A DNA stretch of 64,000 nt from Chloroflexi bacterium HGW-Chloroflexi-10 (GTDB lineage Bacteria > Chloroflexota > Anaerolineae > Anaerolineales > Anaerolineaceae). The position numbers and the translations under genes were made by a program. Shown piece after piece: positions 54,829-62,591 of this stretch. The stretch is from the NCBI GenBank assembly GCA_002840755.1, contig PHBZ01000018.1:42874-106873 (forward strand), in the 5' to 3' direction. Under the pieces are notes generated by a model. The model had not been told where the DNA came from. It was given only the letters and a program-made list of their open reading frames with translations, and did no database searches. Position 1 is the first letter of the stretch, and each line of letters opens with the position of its first letter.

Positions 54829-56475
54829 TCAGTCAGTTTGTTTGAATTCACCAAAAAATCTTTTAAAATATTCATAGTCACCAGTGCGCCCCCTGTGGTT
54901 AGGATCGCCTTCATTCCACATGGCAGAAAAAGTTGCAACCACATCATTCGCATCCAATTCTTTACCATCCTGGAAATAAACCTTAAAACGCAAATTAAAT
55001 GTCCATTCAGTTAAATCATCATTAGAAATCCAATATTCGGCCAGGTTTGGTTTCACACTGGTTTCACCGTAAGCATATTTAACCAGTGTATCATAAAGCA
55101 AACTGGTCACGCGAAATGTATTCTGATCGGTCTCATCACTCGGCCATAAAGTTACAGGTTCACTTGACTGGATGATTACGATTTTATCTTCAATATTACT
55201 CATCTCCGCAATATTTTCATTCATTGGGCCGATAACGACACCTTGAATATTTGATCGAAACACAATTGCAGTACGACCATGTGCGACTGGAATAATGGGT
55301 ACCAGTTCTTTAATCAACCGGTTTGTTTCGTCATAATTCTGTTGCCGAGTTCGCTCATCTGCAGCACCTGCAGCTAGACGTACACTTTCTTCAATCTCCG
55401 GGTAGCTGTTTCCGAGATAAGGAAAATCACCTAAAAACAAATAGTCATAGAAATTGGAAGCATCCGGGAAATCAACCGAAACACCGTATAGAAACATCCC
55501 GATTTCGTCTTTTTTTAATTCTTCAAACAATTCTTGTTCCGTAAGCTCAACAAGTTTTATATCGACACCAATCTGACGCAGTTCCTCACGAATTTCCTGG
55601 GCAACCTGCGCAGGGTTGGGTAAATAATCTTTTGCCGTAGGAACATAAGCCAGAGAAATCTTTTTTGAAAAATCAAACCCTGATTCATTAATAAGGTCCT
55701 GTGCATTATTCGAATTGGTATCATACCATTCCAAACCATTTGTAAAACCAGGCAGAATACTGTTTGGTACCAACTGCTCAGCAACCACCGACCCATCAGT
55801 AAAGAGATTTGTCACAATATTTCGACTATCAATGGCATATCCTAATGCCAACCGAACACCCTGATCGTTAAAGGGTTCAACACGATTGTTCATGCCAACG
55901 AAAAGCACATTCAATGATGGTCGATAATAAATGTTTGCATTGCTATCATTTTGCAGTAATCTTAAAACGCCGGCGGAAGGTCGATCAATCCCATCCACAT
56001 TACCAGCCAACAACTCATCCTTTTTAAACAATGCATCTTCGCTCCAGCGAAATTCTATTTGTTCGGTGTTAGGTTTGACACCCCAATAGGATGGATTTCT
56101 TTTTAAGAGTAGGGATTGTCCCGGATCATATGCTTCAATCACGTATGGACCAGAACCATTGGGGTTTTTGGCTAATTCGAGGCTGTTTCCCCCAGCAGCG
56201 GTCAGGACATCCTGATCTTGAATAGCAAAAACCGGAAAAGCCAGTTTTGCAGGCAAGGCTGAGTCCGGATAGCATAACTCAAATCGAACAGTATACTGAT
56301 CGACTGCTTCAACTCTCTTCAATTCGCCACCGTAAGAACACGAATCCACAGATACAGATTGGGGTTCAAATGGTTCTTCGACCGGTTTTACCTCAAAAAA
56401 TGCCCCCTGACAGGAAGTCATTATTAAAGTAAGTAAAAACAAACAAGCGATAACCAGGGTAATCGGTCTTTTCAC
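54829..56475 (-). CDS. Circularly permuted family 5 (peptide/oligosaccharide-type) solute-binding lipoprotein
   Basis: The 548-residue protein has a lipobox signal (LLTLIMTSCQ). After it comes material that in normal SBP_bac_5 proteins lies in the middle: LKRVEAVDQYTVRFELCYPD, NPNGSGPYVIEAYDPGQSL, LKRNPSYWG. The usual C-terminal half (DIKLVELTEQELFEEL, IKELVPIIPVAHG) follows. Only after about residue 415 comes the usual N-terminal start: SSEPVTLWPSDETDQ, SLLYDTLVKYAYG, LAEYWISNDDLTEWTFNLRF and ELDANDVVATFSAMW. The order is thus rotated as one continuous frame. No permease or ATPase genes are adjacent. Confidence 0.85.
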   Translation of the reverse strand: MKRPITLVIACLFLLTLIMTSCQGAFFEVKPVEEPFEPQSVSVDSCSYGGELKRVEAVDQYTVRFELCYPDSALPAKLAFPVFAIQDQDVLTAAGGNSLELAKNPNGSGPYVIEAYDPGQSLLLKRNPSYWGVKPNTEQIEFRWSEDALFKKDELLAGNVDGIDRPSAGVLRLLQNDSNANIYYRPSLNVLFVGMNNRVEPFNDQGVRLALGYAIDSRNIVTNLFTDGSVVAEQLVPNSILPGFTNGLEWYDTNSNNAQDLINESGFDFSKKISLAYVPTAKDYLPNPAQVAQEIREELRQIGVDIKLVELTEQELFEELKKDEIGMFLYGVSVDFPDASNFYDYLFLGDFPYLGNSYPEIEESVRLAAGAADERTRQQNYDETNRLIKELVPIIPVAHGRTAIVFRSNIQGVVIGPMNENIAEMSNIEDKIVIIQSSEPVTLWPSDETDQNTFRVTSLLYDTLVKYAYGETSVKPNLAEYWISNDDLTEWTFNLRFKVYFQDGKELDANDVVATFSAMWNEGDPNHRGRTGDYEYFKRFFGEFKQTD

Positions 56476-56746
56476 AGGATACTACTTTCTTCATTATAGA
56501 AGGAAAATTTCTTGGATCAGGATTGATTATACGTAATCCCTTTTATATGTCAATCAGACCTTATTTTCAATTAGTTTACAACTATCCAATCAATCCTGCA
56601 TTAGACTCTTATTCTGTGTAAGGAAAGTCTATCTCGCACATCTTTTTAAATCCAGGCTAACTTTTCTTTATTGTAAAGGTGTACACTTGCCAATTTCTGA
56701 TAAAATCGAGGGATAGTTTATAAATTCAAAATTTTTGAGGTCTTCG

Positions 56747-57313
56747 TTGAGTACAATGCAAAAAAATATTAAACGACTTCTGGATTGGGATTACCAGGTA
56801 ACTGAAACAATCCGGATGGAGCAAACGCCAAAATGGAGATGGGGATTAGCCACCTTTTTTGCCCATTCCGGAGATTCCTGGTATTGTCTGTTAGTGTTAG
56901 GCATCATTTGGTTATATGGAAATACGGAATGGCATTATATTGCAGCCGCCCTGGGTAGTGGAACCTTTCTATTAGCATTTATTGTAATTGCCATCAAATT
57001 CTTAATCCGCCGTCGCAGACCAGAAGGAGAATGGGGAGAAATCTACCGTAATACTGACCCGCATTCTTTTCCCTCAGGCCATGCTACGCGGGTATTTTTC
57101 CTGGCATCAATGTCCTGGATGATTGGCCCCATTGGATTTGCAATAGGGTTAACTATTTGGGCACCAATTGTCGCAATATCCCGGGTTTTTACAGGCGTTC
57201 ACTATATGTCGGATGTTATTGCCGGTGCTATCATCGGAGTGATTTTCGGACAAATAGCTGTACTCATCCTTCCTATAATTGTCAATTGGTTTCCATTTAT
57301 ATTTTTCCGATAA
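56747..57313 (+). CDS. PAP2-superfamily membrane phosphatase
   Basis: About 188 residues with six predicted helices. The three catalytic motifs are complete: KFLIRRRRPEGEWG (C1), SFPSGHATR (C2) and SRVFTGVHYMSDVIAG (C3, the nucleophilic His and Asp). These enzymes dephosphorylate undecaprenyl pyrophosphate, phosphatidic acid or related lipids. Start TTG 56747 follows TGAGG by six bases; ATG 56756 is the alternative and 56735 is also open. Confidence 0.88.
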   Translation: MSTMQKNIKRLLDWDYQVTETIRMEQTPKWRWGLATFFAHSGDSWYCLLVLGIIWLYGNTEWHYIAAALGSGTFLLAFIVIAIKFLIRRRRPEGEWGEIYRNTDPHSFPSGHATRVFFLASMSWMIGPIGFAIGLTIWAPIVAISRVFTGVHYMSDVIAGAIIGVIFGQIAVLILPIIVNWFPFIFFR

Positions 57314-57318
57314 ACAAC

Positions 57319-57335
57319 TTGTTCTGACAGAACAA
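57319..57335. repeat. Short inverted repeat after PAP2 gene
   Basis: TTGTTCT-GAC-AGAACAA is a perfect 7-bp inverted repeat with a 3-nt centre, 6 bp after the PAP2 stop. No T run follows. It may be a minor terminator or a protein-binding site. Confidence 0.4.
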
Positions 57336-57390
57336 ACAAACTTCATCCAAAGCATTGACCAGAATCAAAGGTTTGATTAAGCTTATGATT

Positions 57391-57480
57391 GGGAATGGTT
57401 AGGTCCTGGTGGGCTTCCTGGTCTTCAAAACCGGTGTCGGGCTGTTATGCAGGTCGAGGTGGGTTCCCGCCTTGATCTAT
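57391..57480 (+). pseudogene. Degenerate tRNA-Sec (selC) remnant
   Basis: The 5' two-thirds read like bacterial tRNA-Sec: a G-rich 5' acceptor strand GGGAATGG, a 6-bp D-stem AGGTCC-TGGT-GGGCTT (including wobbles) and an anticodon arm CTGGTCTTCAAAACCGG with TCA (UGA-reading) in the loop. A long variable arm follows (about 57436-57456). The 3' part is broken: the T-arm GGTGGGTTCCCGCC lacks about five bases of the normal loop, and no strand complementary to GGGAATGG (expected CCATTCCC) nor CCA follows. It is probably non-functional. Confidence 0.5.
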
Positions 57481-57547
57481 GCGAGTTTTTGGGTAACCGC
57501 CCCAATTACTCGTTTTTTCATACTAGAAAGTCAAAAAGGGAAATCAG

Positions 57548-58780
57548 ATGGAAAACCCGTCTACAATCAGAACAAATGAACAATTTACTGATAATTGGGA
57601 ACCGGTACACTCAATTGTCCGTAAAATTTTGTCCATCCAAAGTATAACAACCGGCAAAACTGACCAGTCCTGGATATTGTGTTATCGGGGTGATTTTTAT
57701 TCTGATGATACAGAAAAAATATATGCTGATTTGGAAAATAAAGTCGCCTTTTTTAATCTTATCCCACAATTCCGATTGGAAGATCAAAAACCTGTTATTT
57801 ATCTTTTAGAAAAACCAAAACCGCAACAGGTTGCAAAGTCAAACAAGAATCTGATCCTTTTCATAGTCACCTTTATCAGTGTCTGGGTCACAGGCGCGCT
57901 GTATACCTATCAGGACCCCGAATCAATTTTTTCGATTCATTTTTTACAACATATGATCCTGGATGGATGGCCTTTTGCAGTGAGTCTGCTTACCATTCTA
58001 GGTGCTCACGAAATGGGACATTATTTTGCCGGAAGATGGCATAAAGTAAACGTCAGCCTGCCGTATTTCCTCCCTCTTCCCGTCATTAGCCCCTTTGGAA
58101 CCATGGGTGCTTTTATCAATATGAAATCAACCCCCAAAAACAGAAAACAACTTTTTGATATCGGAGCAGCCGGCCCATTGAGCGGTTTGATTGTCGCTAT
58201 TCCTATCCTGTTCATTGGATTAAGTTTATCCCACGTTGAAGCATTACCCATGCAAGTTCCTACAAATTCAGGACTCCAAATGGAAGGCAACTCTCTTTTT
58301 TATCTACTGGCAAAATACATAGTTTTTCAGCAATGGCTGCCACAACCGGTTGATTTTGGAAATCTAAGTCCGTTTTTATATTGGGTAAAATACTTTTTCA
58401 CAGGAAAACCATTCCCATACGGTGGATTGGATGTAATCATTCATCCGGTTGCTTGGGCAGCCTGGGGTGGAATTCTGGTTACGTCCCTGAATCTAATTCC
58501 ATCCGGCCAGCTAGATGGTGGACATATCCTGTACGCACTATTAGGAGAAAAATCCCGTCGATTCTATCCAATAATCCTGGTGTTATTGATTATTTTGGGC
58601 TTTTTCTGGAGCGGCTGGTGGTTTTGGGCTACCCTTATTTTCTTCATCAATCGAGTACCCGCGCCATTATATGATCAAATTACACCTTTGGATAATAAGC
58701 GAAAAGTGTTAGGAATCTGCTTACTGATTCTTTTTGTTTTATTATTTTCCCCTATTCCACTTGTGCAGGTTATTGGCTAA
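57548..58780 (+). CDS. Site-2 protease family (M50) intramembrane metalloprotease, EGY-like
   Basis: The 410-residue protein has a ~95-residue soluble N-terminal domain, then about eight helices. Zinc ligands: HEMGH at 154-158 in ILGAHEMGHYFAGRWHKV and NLIPSGQLDGGH (Asp) near residue ~320. The insert between them and the PFGTMGAFINMKSTPKNRK loop resemble chloroplast EGY and cyanobacterial homologues. The substrate is unknown. ATG 57548 follows AAGGG at 57536-57540. It lies downstream of the tRNA-Sec remnant. Confidence 0.9.
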   Translation: MENPSTIRTNEQFTDNWEPVHSIVRKILSIQSITTGKTDQSWILCYRGDFYSDDTEKIYADLENKVAFFNLIPQFRLEDQKPVIYLLEKPKPQQVAKSNKNLILFIVTFISVWVTGALYTYQDPESIFSIHFLQHMILDGWPFAVSLLTILGAHEMGHYFAGRWHKVNVSLPYFLPLPVISPFGTMGAFINMKSTPKNRKQLFDIGAAGPLSGLIVAIPILFIGLSLSHVEALPMQVPTNSGLQMEGNSLFYLLAKYIVFQQWLPQPVDFGNLSPFLYWVKYFFTGKPFPYGGLDVIIHPVAWAAWGGILVTSLNLIPSGQLDGGHILYALLGEKSRRFYPIILVLLIILGFFWSGWWFWATLIFFINRVPAPLYDQITPLDNKRKVLGICLLILFVLLFSPIPLVQVIG

Positions 58781-59889
58781 ACGCTCAACAATGTGTCAAT
58801 TCTCTCACCGTCCTGATTAAGGAAATAACGCATAGCCTGAACAGTCAAACAGGAATGAGCGGGCAAAACACCAACCAAATCTCCCGCTTTTATTTCTACT
58901 GGAGATGAGTCAAAAAAATGGATAACCCCATGTTCCTGTGACAGGCTTCGCAACCAGCCCAATGGTTTTTCAACATCCCAACCGGATGCTGTCATACGCA
59001 CTACTAACCCGTAGGACATCAGATTCTCTCCATCCTGATAAGAATCTTTGGAGAGATGAATGGCGCCTCCATATATGACTGCCTCATTTCTTTCCGGATA
59101 AACAGCAATCACGGGAGCCATCAGGCAAACGGCAATTTCTTCCAGAGTACAGACATTTTTTTGTGCCTGCTGCATATCAAAGAACAAGAAATTTCCTGGC
59201 CGTACCTCATCGACCAATCCCCACAACGGGACCAACCTGGCTGAAGGAGTATCCCCAACCGAGATCTTAACTGGAGATATCCTGTTTTGAGCTAAAAGCG
59301 AAACTAGATCCTGTAGTCTGCTTACGGATTGGTGATGGATCCGCTCAACCTCATGCACCGAAGTCGCTTTATATGTTTGCCCTGCATGGGTTAACAAACC
59401 CTGAAATTGCAATACTCCAAATAAATTAATTGTTTGAACCAATTGGATAATTGCTTCGGAATCCTGATAATGAATGCCGCTTCGATCATTACCTACATTT
59501 ATTTTTATCCAGATATCCACCATCTTTCGTAAATGTTTTGCCAGCTTTTCTACAACTTCAACCGATTCAACCAATAATGAAAGGTGAATTTGTGAAGAAA
59601 GTTGAACGATTGCTTCGATTTCTCGGATATTTACAGGAAAGGCGATTAATATATCTTCCCAACCGTTCATTGCAAAATATTGTGCCATCTCCACAGAAGA
59701 AACGGTAATGCTTCGGATTCCTGCCTCACGGAACCACTCACCAATTTCAGCTGATTGATGGGTTTTAAAATGGGGACGAAACTTTATATTTTGCTTTTTC
59801 GCTTTTTCGACCATTTCAAGCAGATTTTTCCGTCCCTTTGCTTCATCCAGCAATAATGTCGGTTTGGTAATAGTACTAAATATACCCAT
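58777..59889 (-). CDS. D-threonine aldolase/D-serine dehydratase-like PLP enzyme
   Basis: About 370 residues from ATG 59889 (AGGA upstream; a TTG at 59904 is in frame). It has the alanine-racemase-like fold of this family. The PLP-binding Lys lies in KFRPHFKTHQSAEI, and LPAHSCLTV supplies the His-x-Cys metal site. IKINVGNDRSGIH and LTHAGQTY form the cofactor pocket. These enzymes cleave D-3-hydroxyamino acids, or dehydrate D-serine to pyruvate and ammonia. It converges on the M50 protease with a 4-bp overlap. Confidence 0.85.
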   Translation of the reverse strand: MGIFSTITKPTLLLDEAKGRKNLLEMVEKAKKQNIKFRPHFKTHQSAEIGEWFREAGIRSITVSSVEMAQYFAMNGWEDILIAFPVNIREIEAIVQLSSQIHLSLLVESVEVVEKLAKHLRKMVDIWIKINVGNDRSGIHYQDSEAIIQLVQTINLFGVLQFQGLLTHAGQTYKATSVHEVERIHHQSVSRLQDLVSLLAQNRISPVKISVGDTPSARLVPLWGLVDEVRPGNFLFFDMQQAQKNVCTLEEIAVCLMAPVIAVYPERNEAVIYGGAIHLSKDSYQDGENLMSYGLVVRMTASGWDVEKPLGWLRSLSQEHGVIHFFDSSPVEIKAGDLVGVLPAHSCLTVQAMRYFLNQDGERIDTLLSV

Positions 59890-59911
59890 TACATATCCTG
59901 TCAATTTCTAG

Positions 59912-62356
59912 TTATGGGAGATTACCAAAATATAACTGATCGCCAAACGCAAAATGGATAAATCCTGCCGGACTGACTGCAAAAGCTGTCATAGACTGAT
60001 CCGGAGGAAATAATAAACTCGATAAATCAGTATGAATTTGTTTTTGCATATTTAATGCCAGGCTAAAATGGTAAACTGACTGCCCATTCATATCCAGAAA
60101 ATAAATCGATGGGTCTGGGGGTTGAGTTATGCTTAAACTGATAAATGTAGCCCCACTGATCGATTCTACCGTTTCACGCGACTGTCCACTTTGGATAATT
60201 CCATAACCTGAATTCATATCACATTGAGTTTCTATAAATTCTGTCCCAATAATGCATTTCATCAATTGTCCGCTTTGATGTAAAACGAATAAATCATCCT
60301 GATATACAGCTACATCCAGCATACCACCCAGGTTTACCGGGATTTCAAACCCAAATAAAGATCTTGGAGAACTATCAAACGCCAATTCAGAAGATGAAGA
60401 TATTCGATATAAGTCTTTTGTATTTTCACCTACGTCCAGGACAAACAAATTGTAGCCATTAAAAGCGATAGCTTTGATTTTACTCCAACCAATCTCAGGC
60501 ACTGGTAATTGAATGGCGGCAGGATTTACCCCCGGACCACAAATCAATAGATTTCCAGTCTCATCAACAGCCAAAATGGTCGAATTGGTTTTATTGGGAA
60601 TATTGATAGGGGTGATATCCACCAGTTTATTCACATATAATGTCCCTTGCTTCCCAGGACCGCAGGAGAATGTATTGTCTACCTGATAATCTGGCCGTGT
60701 CGGTACCAATCTCAGCACCTGGCCGGTTTCGGCATCTAATGCATAAATATCTTCATTAGGGGCGGCCACCATACTAACGATTTTCAACCCGCGCACCACT
60801 CCACCCGGAACGGTTGATACCACCTTGATCCGGGTAACTCCCTGGAGCGTATCCAATTTGGCCTGAACATAATTTTTCAAATCTACTGATGCATCTGTAT
60901 TTCCAAAATGTTCTGCGTCGAGAACAGTCTGGAATGCTTGTTGAAAGATCTGCAACTGCGCCACCACATCGGTTTCCGCTTCTGCCAGAGAAACCAATTC
61001 TGTTGCATGAATGACTAATTTTTCGTGTTCTTTAACCCTACCATCCTGACTGTAGACTGTAAAACCAATCGCGGCAACAATCACAGGAACCAAAATGGCT
61101 ACGAACAGCATGAAACCTGGAGAAATTGAATTGGATTGGTTGGAATCATCAGGATTGGCTCGTTGGAATAAGGTCAACAGCCCTTTGGAAATCGTACTTT
61201 TTACTTTATTCCAGCCTCTTGAGATCTGTATAAAACCCAAGCGAGTCTTTTTTATCGAATCGGCTACTCTTTTTTCGTCGATCAATGGTTTTCTAGAATA
61301 ATTTTCGCTTCGTTTTTTAACTGACTTTTCGGGATTGGAAGACTTCCAGGGTTCACCGCTAAGATATATGCCTTCTTGTTTATTTTCAGGTTGAGAAATA
61401 ACCTCTTTTGCATGTGGTTCTGCTTCAAGGGGTGCTTTTACAACGGACACTAAAGAGGAATGTACCGGTTCAAACGAACCTTGTCTTGTTTCCTTTTCCG
61501 GAGAAACCGGCCATTGTTCTGGTGTTTCAACAGCTGCATGCGGCAATTCCTGTCCGGATGCAGTTGTTTCAAGGGCTGGGGTTGTACTGACTGTCGGCCG
61601 GGTGAATGACGGACCAGGTGCTGAACTCGGTAATTCGTTGATTTCATTTCGTTTTTCTTCAGCCAAAGCCGATGTATCGAGTTTTAGCTGATGTATACTG
61701 CCATCTCCCGTACGAAACTGCAGGATAACAGCTTCAAAATCCTGTTGTGTCTGGCGAATCAAATCCTTCCGTAAATGACCAATGGATGTTCTTGATCCAT
61801 CTAATAAATCTCGCGCTTTCCAGGTCGAGGGCATTTTAGCACTTAGAATCAAACGATCACCAGAACTTATATTGGCGTGGTAATAACGGTAACTAACCGT
61901 TTTACTGATACCGATCAGTTGTGTACCAATACTTTTATCAGTAAACTGGTCAAATTTTGTTCTCGACAACAAAAACACTGTTGATGTACCTGTTTGAATA
62001 ATGTAAATATCATTTTGATGAACTACAAGAATCTGTAATGTGCCCGTCAGAGCTGTTTCCTGATTTAAATTGAAATTAACTAACCGTTCATTAAGAAAAT
62101 CGGCTGTTTTTCGACATGCTGTTGTAATTGGCCCGGAAGATTTGTAGTAATATTCTGAACTACCAGATAATAGCGTATCCAGAAACAGCTTTTTCGAAGA
62201 ATTTGATTCGACCTGTGGTGTAAATCGAATGATTAAAATATCTGAAACACGTGAACGCGCAGCCTTTTTTGGTGCATTACTAACAAAATAACCCGTCAGT
62301 TGAGATATTTCTTTTCCTTGATGAATCCCAAAAGGATAAATATACAAATCAAACAC
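59912..62356 (-). CDS. Degenerate PP2C-like domain, transmembrane helix and extracytoplasmic beta-propeller-like domain
   Basis: The protein is 814 residues from GTG 62356 (AGAGGA upstream). Residues ~1-215 resemble a PPM/PP2C core (TGTLQILVVHQNDIYIIQTG, SSGDRLILSAKMPSTW), but the metal-binding DG and SDG aspartates are missing. A low-complexity linker (~220-400) rich in Ser, Pro, Thr and Glu follows, then one helix (FMLFVAILVPVIVAAIGFTV, ~415-435). The ~380-residue outside part has repeated strands (DIYALDAETGQVLRLVPTR, LFVLDVGENTKDLYRISSSS, LFVLHQSGQLMKC, SIYFLDMNGQSVYHFSLA), fitting a beta-propeller. The function is unknown; a phosphatase-derived signalling or sensor role is a guess. Confidence 0.6.
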   Translation of the reverse strand: MFDLYIYPFGIHQGKEISQLTGYFVSNAPKKAARSRVSDILIIRFTPQVESNSSKKLFLDTLLSGSSEYYYKSSGPITTACRKTADFLNERLVNFNLNQETALTGTLQILVVHQNDIYIIQTGTSTVFLLSRTKFDQFTDKSIGTQLIGISKTVSYRYYHANISSGDRLILSAKMPSTWKARDLLDGSRTSIGHLRKDLIRQTQQDFEAVILQFRTGDGSIHQLKLDTSALAEEKRNEINELPSSAPGPSFTRPTVSTTPALETTASGQELPHAAVETPEQWPVSPEKETRQGSFEPVHSSLVSVVKAPLEAEPHAKEVISQPENKQEGIYLSGEPWKSSNPEKSVKKRSENYSRKPLIDEKRVADSIKKTRLGFIQISRGWNKVKSTISKGLLTLFQRANPDDSNQSNSISPGFMLFVAILVPVIVAAIGFTVYSQDGRVKEHEKLVIHATELVSLAEAETDVVAQLQIFQQAFQTVLDAEHFGNTDASVDLKNYVQAKLDTLQGVTRIKVVSTVPGGVVRGLKIVSMVAAPNEDIYALDAETGQVLRLVPTRPDYQVDNTFSCGPGKQGTLYVNKLVDITPINIPNKTNSTILAVDETGNLLICGPGVNPAAIQLPVPEIGWSKIKAIAFNGYNLFVLDVGENTKDLYRISSSSELAFDSSPRSLFGFEIPVNLGGMLDVAVYQDDLFVLHQSGQLMKCIIGTEFIETQCDMNSGYGIIQSGQSRETVESISGATFISLSITQPPDPSIYFLDMNGQSVYHFSLALNMQKQIHTDLSSLLFPPDQSMTAFAVSPAGFIHFAFGDQLYFGNLP

Positions 62357-62591
62357 GAATCAATTCCTCTCTGGTTCTGTTTCCTAATTTGAACAGGTTA
62401 TGTAGATTATACAACCGAAACCAATCGCAATTTAAAATATTTTATAGTATTCATTGCAAGACTATGCCAAAGTTGTAAATATTTCTATTTCCAAATGATA
62501 AAATTTGTATCTTATTTCTAACTGCTCAGGCTAAAAAACCTAATTGAACTTTAACATTGTCAAAAACATAAAAGCCAGTCAAAATAGAAAA
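62357..62591. other. Intergenic region at left end of the IS66-type element
   Basis: 235 bp, A+T-rich, between the propeller protein and the transposase. It should include the left end of the insertion sequence, but the right end lies outside the window, so the inverted repeats and target duplication cannot be matched. Confidence 0.4.

Noticed and set aside
54829..56475. Two broken solute-binding protein genes joined by accident
   Set aside because: There is one signal peptide, one uninterrupted frame, and the two parts join without loss or duplication of conserved segments; circular permutation explains it better.
57391..57480. A functional tRNA-Sec gene
   Set aside because: The T-arm is shortened and no 3' acceptor strand pairing with GGGAATGG is present.
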